DNA from: Algivirga pacifica
GTDB lineage: Bacteria; Bacteroidota; Bacteroidia; Cytophagales; Flammeovirgaceae
Reading direction: 5' to 3'
DNA: 62,515 nucleotides
Assembly: GCF_039543525.1 (NCBI RefSeq)
Contig: NZ_BAABJX010000058.1
Span: 1-62,515 of the forward strand
The position numbers and the translations under genes were made by a program. The notes below the pieces were generated by a model. The model was given only the letters and a program-made list of their open reading frames with translations. It was not told the DNA's origin and made no database searches. Shown here one piece after another: positions 25,896 through 35,823 of the stretch. Every line of letters begins with the position of its first letter. Position 1 is the first letter of the stretch.

Positions 25896-26035
25896 GTGTC
25901 CTGTTATTAAAAAGTGATTGTTAAATGAACCCTTACATGAATAAGATGCGTCAGCAGGGTTGTACCCCTATTGCGGTAGAATTTTTTTTTAGGGGTTGGG
26001 GATTGGGTGTTAGGGATTAGGATAATCTTCTTTAC

Positions 26036-27175
26036 TCATTCGTGGTTTTTGAAGTGTTTCATAAAGAAAAAGGCAATCGCAGAAAGCAGTAAGATGCCTA
26101 GAAACAGAATTAATGAACCTATCCAAAAAAGCTTGAAAATAAGATCCTCTATTCTGTTCATCAACTGGTTGCTGTATTTTTCTGCAAGGGCATCTGCATC
26201 GAGTATTAGTGCTTTTCTTTCTTCAGTGGCTTTGTTCAGTACTTTATCATTCTCTTCGCCCAGGGCGTTCATTAGGGTGCGACTTTCATTTTGAAGTTCA
26301 TACATAAAGGCTTCACGTTGTTGATCAAGTGTATAAGGAAATCGCTCAATGGTATTGGAGACCCCTACGATAGAGCCTTCTACACGATCTACTTTCTTGG
26401 AGAAGGCAATGGCAGCACTGTCCTTTCGGATATCTTCCAGTGTTTCCTGAACCATATAAGAGGCTTGCCATCGGGCTTGTTTTGGAAGGAGATCTACATA
26501 AATATCAATGCGTTCTGCAAATTGAGTAACAGACTCAGAGGCCCCCACGACCAATCCTTTTAACCCCAGTTTTTCCTTATCAAAATATTCAGCCAATAAA
26601 GGTGCCGTAGATTTTCGGTTGAAATAGATACTTTCAATGGGATGTTGGGCTGCAAAATCTTTGATAGATTCCACGGCAATAGTGGGATAGCGATTTTTTG
26701 AGAGCGTCATATAAATCTCCATGCTTCGATCCAATAGGGTGTCAGAAACAGCGATAGGGAGAGGCTGATATTCGCCAAAAGCACCACTTCCGGCCCCAGT
26801 TGCAAAAAAGTTTTTCATTTGCAGGCAAAGGGCTGCCCCATCAAACAAGCCGATTAGTGGATCATTGACCAGAATAGCCTTCTTGGCAGCCGGTATAGCA
26901 TACATTTTCCATAGTAAAGCGTTTTTCTTAATCTCTTTATCGTTGCTGTCATGAATAATACTGTCGGCTGCGACTTCTACATAGTCCACAAAATCTACCA
27001 GAAACGTATGCATATACTCCCTCAGTTCTGCTGCGGTGATATCGACTGGTTGCTCGATATTGCGCATGGTTTGAGATTGTTGTTTACGCAATTCCTCCAG
27101 TTCCTTTTCCTTTTGACTCATACAGGAAGAAAGAAAAAAGAATAGGCATAGAGAGGGCAAAAGTAGTTTGGTCAT
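26036..27175 (-). CDS. Hypothetical lipoprotein with C-terminal membrane helix
   Basis: 379 residues. The lipoprotein signal LPSLCLFFFLSSC puts the lipid cysteine at about residue 18, followed by charged helical sequence (QKEKELEELRKQQSQTMRNI). A central all-helical region (about 45-330) resembles no family I can name. A strong membrane helix lies near the C-terminus (about 345-370, LFWIGSLILFLGILLLSAIAF) with a basic end. Having both a lipid anchor and a membrane span is unusual and suggests a protein tied to the inner membrane. Next in order on the same strand after the SLC13 transporter gene. Confidence 0.7.
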   Translation of the reverse strand: MTKLLLPSLCLFFFLSSCMSQKEKELEELRKQQSQTMRNIEQPVDITAAELREYMHTFLVDFVDYVEVAADSIIHDSNDKEIKKNALLWKMYAIPAAKKAILVNDPLIGLFDGAALCLQMKNFFATGAGSGAFGEYQPLPIAVSDTLLDRSMEIYMTLSKNRYPTIAVESIKDFAAQHPIESIYFNRKSTAPLLAEYFDKEKLGLKGLVVGASESVTQFAERIDIYVDLLPKQARWQASYMVQETLEDIRKDSAAIAFSKKVDRVEGSIVGVSNTIERFPYTLDQQREAFMYELQNESRTLMNALGEENDKVLNKATEERKALILDADALAEKYSNQLMNRIEDLIFKLFWIGSLILFLGILLLSAIAFFFMKHFKNHE

Positions 27176-27275
27176 GGAAGATAGTTATTAGGTTACATAG
27201 GGTAAGGAGACCTATCATTAAAAATTAATCATTGAAAGTTGAAAATTAAAAATTAATCATTGAAAATTAGAGACT

Positions 27276-28715
27276 TCAAACCCCTCCCATCTGGGCTAAT
27301 ATTCCTAGTACAACAATAGATAGTAAATTAAGCCATATTCCCGTTCGCATCATCTGGGAGACATGAATATCTCCATTGGAAAAGACAATGGCATTGGGAG
27401 GTGTCGCCATAGGGAGCATAAAAGCACAGCTGGCAGCCATAGTGATGGGCACAACAAATTCAAGTAAATCTTCTCCAAGACCGATAGCGATACTAGCAAC
27501 CACTGGAATGAAAATGGATGTAAGGGCTACGTTACTCATCACCTCTGTCATAAATACCATCACGGCAATCAGTACAAAAATAAGGATCATCGTATTGAAT
27601 CCGGCATGTAATTGCACCCAATCGCCGATCACCTGAATGACACCCGTTTTAGATAGTGCCCCCGCCATACTTAATCCTCCTCCAAAGAGAATCAAAATAC
27701 CCCAGGGAAGTTTTTTGGTGTCTTTCCAACAAAGCAAGAAGGTACCTTCTTTTCGGTTGGCTGGAAGTACAAAGAGTAAAACAGCCCCTGTCATGGCGAT
27801 GCCGGTATCGGTGAGTGGAAGTCCGGAAAACTGATTGATGACACTTCGAGAAATCCATAGCAAGGCTGTCGTGCTGAAAACGGCTAAAACCAACTTTTCC
27901 TGAGAGGTCAGTTTTCCTAATTTCTGTAGTTCCAAATCAAAAACCGTTTGCGCATTTTTGATTTCTTGCATGTCATTGGGGTAAAGCCATCGTGTCAGAA
28001 ACCAGTAGGTGATGACAAGAAGAATGACGGAAACCGGAACGCCCCATACCATCCATTTGAGGAAAGAGATTTCCGTATCATAGGTGTCGGTCAGGATGCC
28101 GTGAGTGACAATATTGGGAGGGGTTCCGATCAGCGTCGCAATACCTCCAATATTAGCGGCATAGGCAATGCCCAAAAGTAAGCTGATCGTAAAATATTTG
28201 AAATTACCATTCGTATGGACCTCATCCTCTTTGATCCAATTGATGACAGAAGTGGCAATAGGGAGCATCATTACTGTGGTAGCGGTATTACTGATCCACA
28301 TGCTTAGTAATGCTGTCGCAACCATAAATCCCAAAATAATCCGATTGGCACTGCTGCCTATAATGCGTATAAGTGACAGAGCGATACGACGGTGTAGATT
28401 CCATTTCTCCATAGCCAATGCAATCATGAATCCTCCCATAAAAAGGTAAACCATGGGATTGCTGTAAGGAGCCGTAGTTTCTTTTATATCCATAATACCT
28501 GTCAAGGGGAGTAAGATCATAGGTAAAAGGGCGGTGACAGCAATGTGTACCGTTTCAGAAGCCCACCAAACAATCATCCATACGCCAATAGCAATCACAA
28601 GTTGAGCATCTGGATTAGGAAATATATTGGAAGGGAGTAGTGCACTCACTATACATAAGATAGGGCCAAGAAATAGGCTGAGTTGTTTGAGTTTAGAAGG
28701 AGGAGTGGTAATCAT
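27276..28715 (-). CDS. SLC13/DASS family sodium:dicarboxylate (or sulfate) symporter
   Basis: 479 residues with about 12 hydrophobic spans. Family hallmarks are WISNTATTVMMLPIA (first SNT-type hairpin motif, about residues 120-134), IGTPPNIVTHG, LILFGGGLSMAGAL and the second half MSNVALTSIFIPVVASI with MLPMATPPNAIVFSNG near the end. This is the inner-membrane uptake fold for C4-dicarboxylates, citrate or sulfate with sodium; the substrate cannot be chosen from sequence. AT-rich repeat units (ATTAATCATTGAAAA) lie directly downstream. Confidence 0.9.
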   Translation of the reverse strand: MITTPPSKLKQLSLFLGPILCIVSALLPSNIFPNPDAQLVIAIGVWMIVWWASETVHIAVTALLPMILLPLTGIMDIKETTAPYSNPMVYLFMGGFMIALAMEKWNLHRRIALSLIRIIGSSANRIILGFMVATALLSMWISNTATTVMMLPIATSVINWIKEDEVHTNGNFKYFTISLLLGIAYAANIGGIATLIGTPPNIVTHGILTDTYDTEISFLKWMVWGVPVSVILLVITYWFLTRWLYPNDMQEIKNAQTVFDLELQKLGKLTSQEKLVLAVFSTTALLWISRSVINQFSGLPLTDTGIAMTGAVLLFVLPANRKEGTFLLCWKDTKKLPWGILILFGGGLSMAGALSKTGVIQVIGDWVQLHAGFNTMILIFVLIAVMVFMTEVMSNVALTSIFIPVVASIAIGLGEDLLEFVVPITMAASCAFMLPMATPPNAIVFSNGDIHVSQMMRTGIWLNLLSIVVLGILAQMGGV

Positions 28716-29004
28716 AAGGGTTTAAGGATGAAGGAAGGGCGATCCTTGTGGTCGCCCCGATACAAGGATAAAGAAAGAAGATCCTACTGGTCGTCCCGAT
28801 GCAATGATAAAGAAAGAAGAATTATGCTCCAAGGGGGCCTTATTCTTTAATCCTTCTTCCTTCCTCCTTTATTTTAGGGAGTAGTTTCCTTATTTCTATC
28901 AGAAAACTTAGTGCTTTAAAGATAGAAGCTTCAGGGAAAGACCACAAGAAAAACACTGGAGTTTGGCATTTCAGGTGAGAGAGGATACTCCACATTCTTC
29001 ATAC
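28716..29004. other. Gene-free interval with short GC-rich repeats
   Basis: Near-direct repeats GATCCTTGTGGTCGCCCCGAT (about 28740-28761) and GATCCTACTGGTCGTCCCGAT (about 28779-28799), each followed by AAGGATAAAGAAAGAAG-type sequence, then pyrimidine-rich tracts. No gene or clear terminator seen. Confidence 0.5.
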
Positions 29005-29556
29005 TTAAATCTTCAAGCTCAGGACACCTCCCACAGCCCCTCCGGGTAGTGTAGTGACTGCCATTTGAATAGATTCCTCTCGCTTAAGGTAGGGCTTGGT
29101 AAAGAGATAAGAACTACCTGTTCCTAAGACAAAACCGCCTAGAACGTCCCACCAATCGTGCTTGTTGGCATAAACTCTACTCCACCCTACATATCCGGCA
29201 AGTAGATAAGCAGGTATGCCTGCTTTCCACCCGTATCGTCGCTCGAGAAAGGCTGCGCCAGTAAAAGCGGCGGTAGTATGCCCTGAAGGAAATGAATGTA
29301 CTCCTCCATTAGGTCTTTCCTTATTGATTCCTCTTTTAAGTGTTTGGGAAATAATAAGGGAGGTAAGTGCTGCTTTTGTGAATTGTAAGGTGCCTTTTTG
29401 TCCATCCCTCCAAATAAAAGTAGAGGTAAGGGCAATTCCGGGAAGAGCGTATTCTAAGATGTCGCCGGCGCTTTCATAACCTTTATGATATTGAGCGTTT
29501 AATGAATAAAAAGGAGAGCATATAAAAAGTAGAACTAGTAAAAAATAAGATTTCAT
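29005..29556 (-). CDS. PAP2-family (phosphatidic acid phosphatase-like) membrane protein
   Basis: 183 residues with a signal-like N-terminus and several hydrophobic segments. The three-part PAP2 signature is complete: KRGINKERP (about 74-82), PSGH (about 90-93) and SRVYANKHDWWD (about 125-136), with catalytic histidines in the second and third parts. It should remove phosphate from lipid phosphates such as undecaprenyl pyrophosphate or phosphatidic acid on the outer face of the inner membrane. Substrate unproven. Confidence 0.88.
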   Translation of the reverse strand: MKSYFLLVLLFICSPFYSLNAQYHKGYESAGDILEYALPGIALTSTFIWRDGQKGTLQFTKAALTSLIISQTLKRGINKERPNGGVHSFPSGHTTAAFTGAAFLERRYGWKAGIPAYLLAGYVGWSRVYANKHDWWDVLGGFVLGTGSSYLFTKPYLKREESIQMAVTTLPGGAVGGVLSLKI

Positions 29557-29721
29557 AAAGAAGTAAAAATAGGAACCTGTTAATTAGGTTTCTTAGTGTA
29601 CAAGCTGTTTGAATAAGTAGAGTAATAACGGGTTGTTCTATGTTTTATTTTTTATCAGTACAAAGAAAGAGTTATGAGTAACTGCCTTATTTAGGCAAAC
29701 TCATAACTCATCACTCATCAT

Positions 29722-31077
29722 TTACAACTCACTATTACTCACCGGGTCATTATTCGGGAAGTTCATCTGAGAAGGGAGTGATTCTGGTACATAGCGTTTT
29801 AGATTAGGGTCATAAAGTGCCTCTTCCAAAAAGCTACTAAGCTGTTGCACTTCTTCATCTGAAAGGTTGAGGGGAGTGAAGAGAGGTGAAAGGAATTCTT
29901 CTGTGACTGCAGGATTTTCTGGAACTGCGTTGTTTTTATATTCTACTACTTCTTTGATAGAACGAAATGTTCCTCCGTGTCCAAAAAAGCTTACGTCTTT
30001 CAGGTTATAGAGTTGAGGGGTCTTGAAGGTAAAGCGGTCATCGAAGGCTTTAGTAAAGCCCCCTCTTCCAAAGTCTGGTTGTTGTGCAGTAGTAGCATCA
30101 ATAACAACATCACCTCCTCTCAAGTCACCCATACCCAAAGCGTGAAAAGCATCCATTTCTTCCAATGCATCGTTTGAGCTTAATGCTGGACCGGTGTGGC
30201 AGCTCACACATCCTGCTTTTCCGAAGAAAAGAATGGCTCCTTGTTTTTGGTCGGGAGTTAATGCAGAAGCATCGCCTTTCAGCCACTTTTGGAAAGGGGC
30301 CTCATTGGCTAACAAGGTGCGTTCGTAAGCGGCAATGGCTAAGCCAGCTCCTTCCGCAGAGAATCTTTTTTCATCATCCCAGTTAGGGAAAGCTGATTCA
30401 AATTTTCCTTCATATCCCATCGTATATAACCCTTCTTTGTCGATGACCATACGATGTACTGTCAGCCCGGCAATTGCTTGTATTTCTACCCCTTCGTACC
30501 CCAAGTGATTATTGAAAATAGGAGTGCCTTCTTTCCACTCTCTTTGGGTGTTAATATTATGACCGGTAGCTCCAAACTGTCCATTCCATAACATATTGAG
30601 TTGATAGGCACTATTGAGAGTAGAAGGACTCCTGACAGGCTGTACATCCAAGTCACTCTCATTCATGGCTGGATTAGCTTGACGTTGTGTTCCTTTGGGG
30701 CCAAATCCAATACCCCCTTCTCCTATCCCTTGTCGTATGCCTGCTTGAAATCCAGCCTCTACGTGATGACAGCTGGCACAGGAATATGTCATGCGATTTT
30801 CCTGAACATTAGGACTGGTACCTATACAAGGGTCGTGGTAGAGTAGCTTGCCTAAGCTGACCATATTTTCATTAATAGGGTTATTAGGGTCTTGTGGAAT
30901 CTGATTGAGATCAGCGCCATCAGGGAGCTGGAAATAAGACAGTCCCTGTCCTTTGGATTGCTCTTTTAGCAGTAGTGTAAGGGTGTCGTCCAAAGACTGA
31001 GGCTCTTCTTTTTCTTGTTGACAGGATACTATACCTAAGAACAAGAACGCAAATAGTACTTTCGATAAGGAATTCAT
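29722..31077 (-). CDS. Di-heme cytochrome c peroxidase family lipoprotein
   Basis: 451 residues. Lipoprotein signal with cysteine in LFLGIVSCQQE (about residue 19). Two c-type heme sites: CASCHH (about residues 99-104, in RMTYSCASCHHVEAGF) and CVSCHT (about 283-288, in GKAGCVSCHTGPALS), matching bacterial MauG/CCP peroxidases. DRFTFKTPQLYNLKDVSFFG is the conserved C-terminal part. It likely reduces hydrogen peroxide in the periplasm or oxidises an organic partner. Its hemes need a cytochrome c maturation pathway; the ccm genes at 49202-51496 would provide it. Confidence 0.9.
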   Translation of the reverse strand: MNSLSKVLFAFLFLGIVSCQQEKEEPQSLDDTLTLLLKEQSKGQGLSYFQLPDGADLNQIPQDPNNPINENMVSLGKLLYHDPCIGTSPNVQENRMTYSCASCHHVEAGFQAGIRQGIGEGGIGFGPKGTQRQANPAMNESDLDVQPVRSPSTLNSAYQLNMLWNGQFGATGHNINTQREWKEGTPIFNNHLGYEGVEIQAIAGLTVHRMVIDKEGLYTMGYEGKFESAFPNWDDEKRFSAEGAGLAIAAYERTLLANEAPFQKWLKGDASALTPDQKQGAILFFGKAGCVSCHTGPALSSNDALEEMDAFHALGMGDLRGGDVVIDATTAQQPDFGRGGFTKAFDDRFTFKTPQLYNLKDVSFFGHGGTFRSIKEVVEYKNNAVPENPAVTEEFLSPLFTPLNLSDEEVQQLSSFLEEALYDPNLKRYVPESLPSQMNFPNNDPVSNSEL

Positions 31078-31337
31078 ACGTGATATGGGTATTAAGGAGA
31101 TTGCAATTGAGAAATGTTATTTATTAGATAGAAAATAATGCTACCTAAGTGATTTATAAATGTCAGCTTCTATAACATTTGTAATTACGTTGAAAAGAAA
31201 AAGGTCTTATGTATGTTGAGAGAATAAAATCAGCGTATGTAAGTTTTGTAGTATTATTGTACCCAACAAGATGCTGATCAAACTGTTAATTAAGATTGGA
31301 TTATTACTAATGAACCTAATATAAGACCACAAAAAAT

Positions 31338-32261
31338 ATGATGAATACTGTTTTAGAATACCTGGAACTTTCTGAGGAGGTAAAAAAGGCACTGGATCAA
31401 AATGAGGCCGTTGTTGCATTGGAGTCTACCATTATATCTCATGGTATGCCTTACCCCCAAAACATGGAAACTGCAAGAATGCTAGAGGATACTGTTAGTC
31501 AGCAAGGTGCTGTACCTGCGACGATTGCTATTATTGATGGAAAATTAAAAGTAGGCTTGAGCACGGAGGAAATTCATCATTTGGCAACCTCTAATCAGGT
31601 GCTGAAAGCTAGTCGACGAGATTTACCTTATTTGGTAAGCCAGAAAAAGGATGGGGCTACCACGGTGGCTGCTACTATGATTATTGCTGCAATGGCAGGT
31701 ATTAGGGTCTTTGCGACAGGGGGACTTGGAGGAGTACATAGAGGTGTGGCCGAAACATTAGATATATCTGCAGACTTGACAGAGTGTGCGAAAACGAATG
31801 TGGCAGTGGTTTGTGCAGGTGTGAAGTCTATTCTGGATATAGGGTTAACATTGGAATACCTGGAAACACAAGGAGTACCTGTGATTGCTTATAAGGCGGA
31901 AGAGTTCCCAGCTTTTTATACTCGAAGCAGTGGGTTTAAGGCGGATTACGCAATGTATACCCCCGAGGAAATCGCTAGTATGCTTAAGGTGAAATGGGAG
32001 ATGGGATTGACAGGAGGAGTGATTATTGGTAATCCGGTTCCTGAGGAGGCCGCTATGGAAAAAGCAATGATTGATGTAGCCATTGATAAGGCATTGGCAG
32101 AGGCAAGTAAAAGGGAAATCAGAGGAAAGAAAATCACGCCATTTTTATTGGATCGGCTAAAGGAGATTACCGAAGGGAAAAGTCTGGAAACGAATATTGC
32201 ATTGGTAAAAAACAACGCTCGTCTGGCTGCTGAAATAGCCGTGAACTTAGCAAGGAGGTGA
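31338..32261 (+). CDS. psuG: Pseudouridine-5'-phosphate glycosidase
   Basis: 307 residues, full length. Family motifs: VVALESTIISHGMPYPQN, VPATIAIIDGKLKVGLS, ASRRDLPYLVSQKKDGATTVAATM, VFATGGLGGVHRG and GGVIIGNPVPEEAAM. The enzyme splits pseudouridine 5'-phosphate reversibly into uracil and ribose 5-phosphate, using an active-site lysine Schiff base and a manganese ion. The usual partner pseudouridine kinase (PsuK, PfkB family) is not next to it. Two adjacent ATGs (31338 and 31341) are possible starts. Confidence 0.95.
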   Translation: MMNTVLEYLELSEEVKKALDQNEAVVALESTIISHGMPYPQNMETARMLEDTVSQQGAVPATIAIIDGKLKVGLSTEEIHHLATSNQVLKASRRDLPYLVSQKKDGATTVAATMIIAAMAGIRVFATGGLGGVHRGVAETLDISADLTECAKTNVAVVCAGVKSILDIGLTLEYLETQGVPVIAYKAEEFPAFYTRSSGFKADYAMYTPEEIASMLKVKWEMGLTGGVIIGNPVPEEAAMEKAMIDVAIDKALAEASKREIRGKKITPFLLDRLKEITEGKSLETNIALVKNNARLAAEIAVNLARR

Positions 32262-32276
32262 TTTGTGAGGGAGTGA

Positions 32277-32498
32277 TCACTCCTTCACAAATGTTTCCAA
32301 GTATAAATCCTCTACTTTTTTTCTTGCCCAGGGCGTTCTTCTCAAAAACTTAAGGCTTGACTTGACACTAGGGTCACTTTTAAAGCAATTGATATCAATC
32401 AGGTAGGCCAATCGGTGCCAATCATAGTGGGCTACCAATTCTTCAACAATCTCTGCCAGTTTCTTTCCGTGTAAAGGATTATTTTTTTGTGCTTCCAT
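32277..32498 (-). CDS. VF530 family (DUF2132) DNA-binding-like protein
   Basis: 73 residues matching the compact VF530 family over its full length: NPLHGKKLAEIVEELVAHY, WHRLAYLIDINCFKSDPSVK and SLKFLRRTPWARKKVEDLYL. Known members are small basic proteins with a DNA-binding-like fold and no settled role. It is convergent with psuG, ending 15 bases after it. Confidence 0.85.
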   Translation of the reverse strand: MEAQKNNPLHGKKLAEIVEELVAHYDWHRLAYLIDINCFKSDPSVKSSLKFLRRTPWARKKVEDLYLETFVKE

Positions 32499-32707
32499 AG
32501 GACGTTGTGTTTTTGCAAAGAAACGAATAATTATCGAAGAATACCTTAGTGCATATTTTTTGCTTTTTGAAATAAAACTGAATTGAAAAGTTAATGAGTA
32601 CTTTCCGTGGGAGTGGGATATAGATTTTAGTCAACAATTTCTCTCACTTATTTTTATAAAGTAAAAGTATATCTTAGCGGGAAGAGTAGAACCTTTAGAA
32701 TATAATT

Positions 32708-33577
32708 ATGGAAGAAAAAAGGGCTGATGTACTAAGAACCGCTAAGAAAAGCATATTAGGAAATACCTTGATCGCTTTAGTAAAGGGAACGGCAGGAGTT
32801 TTTGGGAACTCCTATGCTTTGATTGCCGATGCGATCGAGTCAACCACAGATGTTTTCTCTTCATTGATGCTTCTGATCGGTTTGAGGTATTCTACTAAGC
32901 CGGCCGACGACAACCATCCTTATGGGCATGGAAAGATAGAGCCTCTGATGACTTTTATGATTGTCATTCTTTTGGTGATTTCGGCTACGGTGATTGCAGT
33001 GAAGAGTATTGACAATATACAGACTCCTCACAAAGCACCGGCGCCTTTTACCTTGATCGTTCTGGCGGTAATCGTGATTGTCAAAGAGGTTTTTTATCGA
33101 TTGATTTCCCGAAAGAGTAATGAGACACAAAGCTCTTCGCTTAAGGCAGAAGCATGGCATCATCGCAGTGATGCAATTACATCTCTGGCAGCATTTATTG
33201 GTATTGGAATAGCGGTACTTATGGGAGAAGGATATGAAGCCGCTGATGATTGGGCTGCCTTATTAGCTTCCGGTATTATTCTTTTTAATGCTTTCTTACT
33301 GCTTAGACCGGCATTGGGAGAAATCATGGACGAGCATGTACATGAAGAGTTGATCGAAGAGGTACGTATTATTGCTTCTAAAGTTGAAGGGGTACAAGAT
33401 ACGGAGAAGTGTTATGCTCGTAAAAATGGTATGCTCTACCATGTGGATCTACACTTGATTGTAAAGGGTAGTATTACCGTTAGGCATGGACATGAAATTG
33501 CTCATGAGGTAAAGGATAAAGTGATGGGGCAGTTACCAGAAATATCCGATGTACTGATACATATTGAACCCGATTGA
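32708..33577 (+). CDS. Cation diffusion facilitator metal exporter
   Basis: 289 residues, usual length, with about six membrane spans and a cytoplasmic C-terminal domain. The metal-site region IADAIESTTDVFSSLMLLIG (helix 2) and the HPYGHGKIEPL loop are CDF hallmarks. Helix 5 carries HHRSDAITSLAAFIGIG with the second metal-binding His/Asp pair. The C-terminal domain (VEGVQDTEKCYARKNGMLYH, VDLHLIVKGSITVRHGHEIA) is the dimerising cytoplasmic part. It exports zinc, iron or manganese against protons; the metal cannot be fixed here. Confidence 0.92.
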   Translation: MEEKRADVLRTAKKSILGNTLIALVKGTAGVFGNSYALIADAIESTTDVFSSLMLLIGLRYSTKPADDNHPYGHGKIEPLMTFMIVILLVISATVIAVKSIDNIQTPHKAPAPFTLIVLAVIVIVKEVFYRLISRKSNETQSSSLKAEAWHHRSDAITSLAAFIGIGIAVLMGEGYEAADDWAALLASGIILFNAFLLLRPALGEIMDEHVHEELIEEVRIIASKVEGVQDTEKCYARKNGMLYHVDLHLIVKGSITVRHGHEIAHEVKDKVMGQLPEISDVLIHIEPD

Positions 33578-33690
33578 TACTATTTTATCAAGTTTGATTT
33601 AAGGAAGCCGTAAAGAAAGGTAGTTCATTGGAGTTAAGGCAGAGTGTTATTACTTTCAAGTCATTAACACATACTAACTTTTTTAGGACT

Positions 33691-35706
33691 ATGGCTATTA
33701 TCAGAGGAATATTTTTTGTATTGCTATTCTTTCAGTCAGTTGCTTATTCCCGAGAAAATAAAGACTTACTCAAACAGCTTCAGGAGCATCCACAGGAAGA
33801 CTCCATAAGGGTAAGTATTCTTTCCAATTTAGGTTTCTCGTATTGGACTTCAGATCCTGAAAAAGGATTGGCTTATGGAAAAGAAGCGGTTGCATTGGCC
33901 CAAAAGTTGGGTTATCGTAGGGGAGAGGCTTGGGCTTATGGAGCTTTAGGAGCTTGTTACTATGGAATGGCTAATCTACCAGCAATGCATGAAGCAGACA
34001 TGAAGTGTTTGATGATCGCAGAAGAGCTACAGGACAAGCGTTTATTATCTTCCGCTCTGACCAATCTGGGTAATTATCATTTATCCAATAAGGACACTGT
34101 ACAGGCATTGGAACATTATAAGCGTTCGGCAGCCATTGATGCAGAAAATCCTGCTCCAGTATTGATGACCAATATAGGGATTATCTATTACGAAACCGGA
34201 CATGTGGATTCTGCTTTTTATTATTTGGATAAAAGTATTGCAGGGGCTATTGCTTATCGGGATACCACCAACCTTACCTTGGCATTATTAAATAAAGGGA
34301 ATTATATGGCGCAAGAGAAGCGCTTTAGGGAGGCTGATCGAATTATGGAGGAAGCCAACTCCCATATTAAGACTGAAGCCAATGCTTTGTTTGAGAGCTT
34401 GTATTTTTCGACAAAGGGAATGATTTATGAAGGTTTCGGACAATATGATAAAGCGGAGAAAGCACTCCTTAAGGCATTAGCCATTGTGAAAGAGAGGGGG
34501 TTTAATGAGCAACTGAGAACCTTTTATAAGCAGGCAGCCTCTTTTTATGAAAATAGGCAGCAATTTGAAAAAGCATATTATTCTTTGATGGAATATTCTT
34601 TATTGAATGAAGAAATTTACAAGAAAGAATTATTGCAAAGAAGAGAAGAGATGGATGCGAAGTATGAGAAGGTGAAATCTCAGAAAAAACTTGAAATGCA
34701 GGCCCAACAGTTGGATACACAACGACTAATACAGAATATCTTTATAGGAGCATTTTTAGTCTTCATTGTGATGATGATCGCCTTGTATTGGAGTAATATT
34801 CAGAAAAAGAAACTGAATGCCATACTGATTGCTCAGGGAGAAGATTTAAAAGAGCAAGCTCATGAACTATTGGAACTTAATGAAGAAGTAGGGGCCCAGA
34901 AGGCTTACTTGGAGAAAAGTCACCAGTTGTTGAGTGACAAAAATAGACAAGTGACAGACAGTATTAAGGCTGCACAGTTGATGCAGCAGCGTCTGCTTCC
35001 TTCTTTGGATGTACTGCAATATTATTTTGCGGATGCTTTTACCTTGTTTATCCCTAAGGACATGGTTTCAGGAGATCTCTATTGGAGTAAGAAAATGGAG
35101 AATGTGATAGCTATTGCTGTAGTCGATTGTACAGGGCATGGAGTGCCGGGTGCTTTTATGTCTATGCAAGCATATTCATTGCTAGAAGAGGTGTCCAACA
35201 ATATAGGTCTCCAAGATCCAGCCTTGTTATTGGATGAGATACAACAACGTATGATGAGTGGCATCACTACAGCTGAGAATCAGGTGGAAAGGGGAATGGA
35301 TATGTCTCTTTGCATTATTGAGGAATTGATGCCAGGGAAGTTTGTGGTACATTTTGCAGGAGCAAAACAAAGCCTTTATTATACACACCAAGGACAATTG
35401 TTAAAGTTAAAAGGAGACAATATGTCTTTAGGAAAGAGGGCTAGGGTTAAAAGGTTTAAGAAATACACATCCCATGAGCTATTCTTAACAACGGGAGAAG
35501 TACTTTACCTTTTATCTGATGGGTTTGTCGATGCCTCCAACGAGGAGCGAAAGAAACTTGGTAGCCAAAAATTGGAAGATATTCTGCTAGCGTACCATAA
35601 AGAAGCTATGAATGTACAACTAGAACATCTAGACAAAAGCTTTCAGCAGCATACGACAGGGGCAGAACTTAGAGATGATGTGACCTTACTGGGGATTAGA
35701 CTTTAA
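33691..35706 (+). CDS. TPR protein with SpoIIE-type serine phosphatase
   Basis: 671 residues from the ATG at 33691, where the signal peptide MAIIRGIFFVLLFFQSVAYS begins; an in-frame TTG at 33628 is less likely. TPR-like repeats (about 35-310), one membrane helix (about 346-368), a coiled coil, then a SpoIIE/PP2C phosphatase (about 430-671) with metal-binding MVSGDLYW, DCTGHGVPGAFMSM and LLSDGFVDAS. The layout suggests an envelope sensor that controls dephosphorylation of a cytoplasmic protein, such as an anti-sigma-factor antagonist. No such partner gene is nearby. A paralogue is at 58686-60743. Confidence 0.9.
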   Translation: MAIIRGIFFVLLFFQSVAYSRENKDLLKQLQEHPQEDSIRVSILSNLGFSYWTSDPEKGLAYGKEAVALAQKLGYRRGEAWAYGALGACYYGMANLPAMHEADMKCLMIAEELQDKRLLSSALTNLGNYHLSNKDTVQALEHYKRSAAIDAENPAPVLMTNIGIIYYETGHVDSAFYYLDKSIAGAIAYRDTTNLTLALLNKGNYMAQEKRFREADRIMEEANSHIKTEANALFESLYFSTKGMIYEGFGQYDKAEKALLKALAIVKERGFNEQLRTFYKQAASFYENRQQFEKAYYSLMEYSLLNEEIYKKELLQRREEMDAKYEKVKSQKKLEMQAQQLDTQRLIQNIFIGAFLVFIVMMIALYWSNIQKKKLNAILIAQGEDLKEQAHELLELNEEVGAQKAYLEKSHQLLSDKNRQVTDSIKAAQLMQQRLLPSLDVLQYYFADAFTLFIPKDMVSGDLYWSKKMENVIAIAVVDCTGHGVPGAFMSMQAYSLLEEVSNNIGLQDPALLLDEIQQRMMSGITTAENQVERGMDMSLCIIEELMPGKFVVHFAGAKQSLYYTHQGQLLKLKGDNMSLGKRARVKRFKKYTSHELFLTTGEVLYLLSDGFVDASNEERKKLGSQKLEDILLAYHKEAMNVQLEHLDKSFQQHTTGAELRDDVTLLGIRL

Positions 35707-35731
35707 GCGTCTGTCGATAATTCAGATTATA

Positions 35732-35766
35732 AGAGCTTGTCTGAAGATGTATTCTAAAACAAGCTA
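35732..35766. repeat. Partial AGAGCTTGT repeat
   Basis: AGAGCTTGTCTGAAGATGTATTC followed by AAACAAGCT, a short relative of the elements at 48612-48774 and 52503-52581. Confidence 0.6.
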
Positions 35767-35772
35767 TGAAAA

Positions 35773-35823
35773 CACCAAAGGCCTTCAGCAGGGCAGTGCT
35801 TCCCTGTTTGAAGGCCTTTGGTG
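35773..35823. terminator. Strong terminator-like hairpin
   Basis: A 15-bp stem CACCAAAGGCCTTCA / TGAAGGCCTTTGGTG enclosing a second stem CAGGG / CCCTG. It follows the SpoIIE gene by 66 bases. A short T-run (GTTTT) follows on the minus strand and an A-rich run on the plus strand, so it could act in either direction. Confidence 0.65.

Noticed and set aside
27376..28449. Several rightward open frames opposite the SLC13 gene
   Set aside because: Antisense shadows of a clearly conserved transporter gene.
28731..28850. Possible CRISPR-like short repeats
   Set aside because: Only two imperfect units, no constant spacer length, no cas genes.
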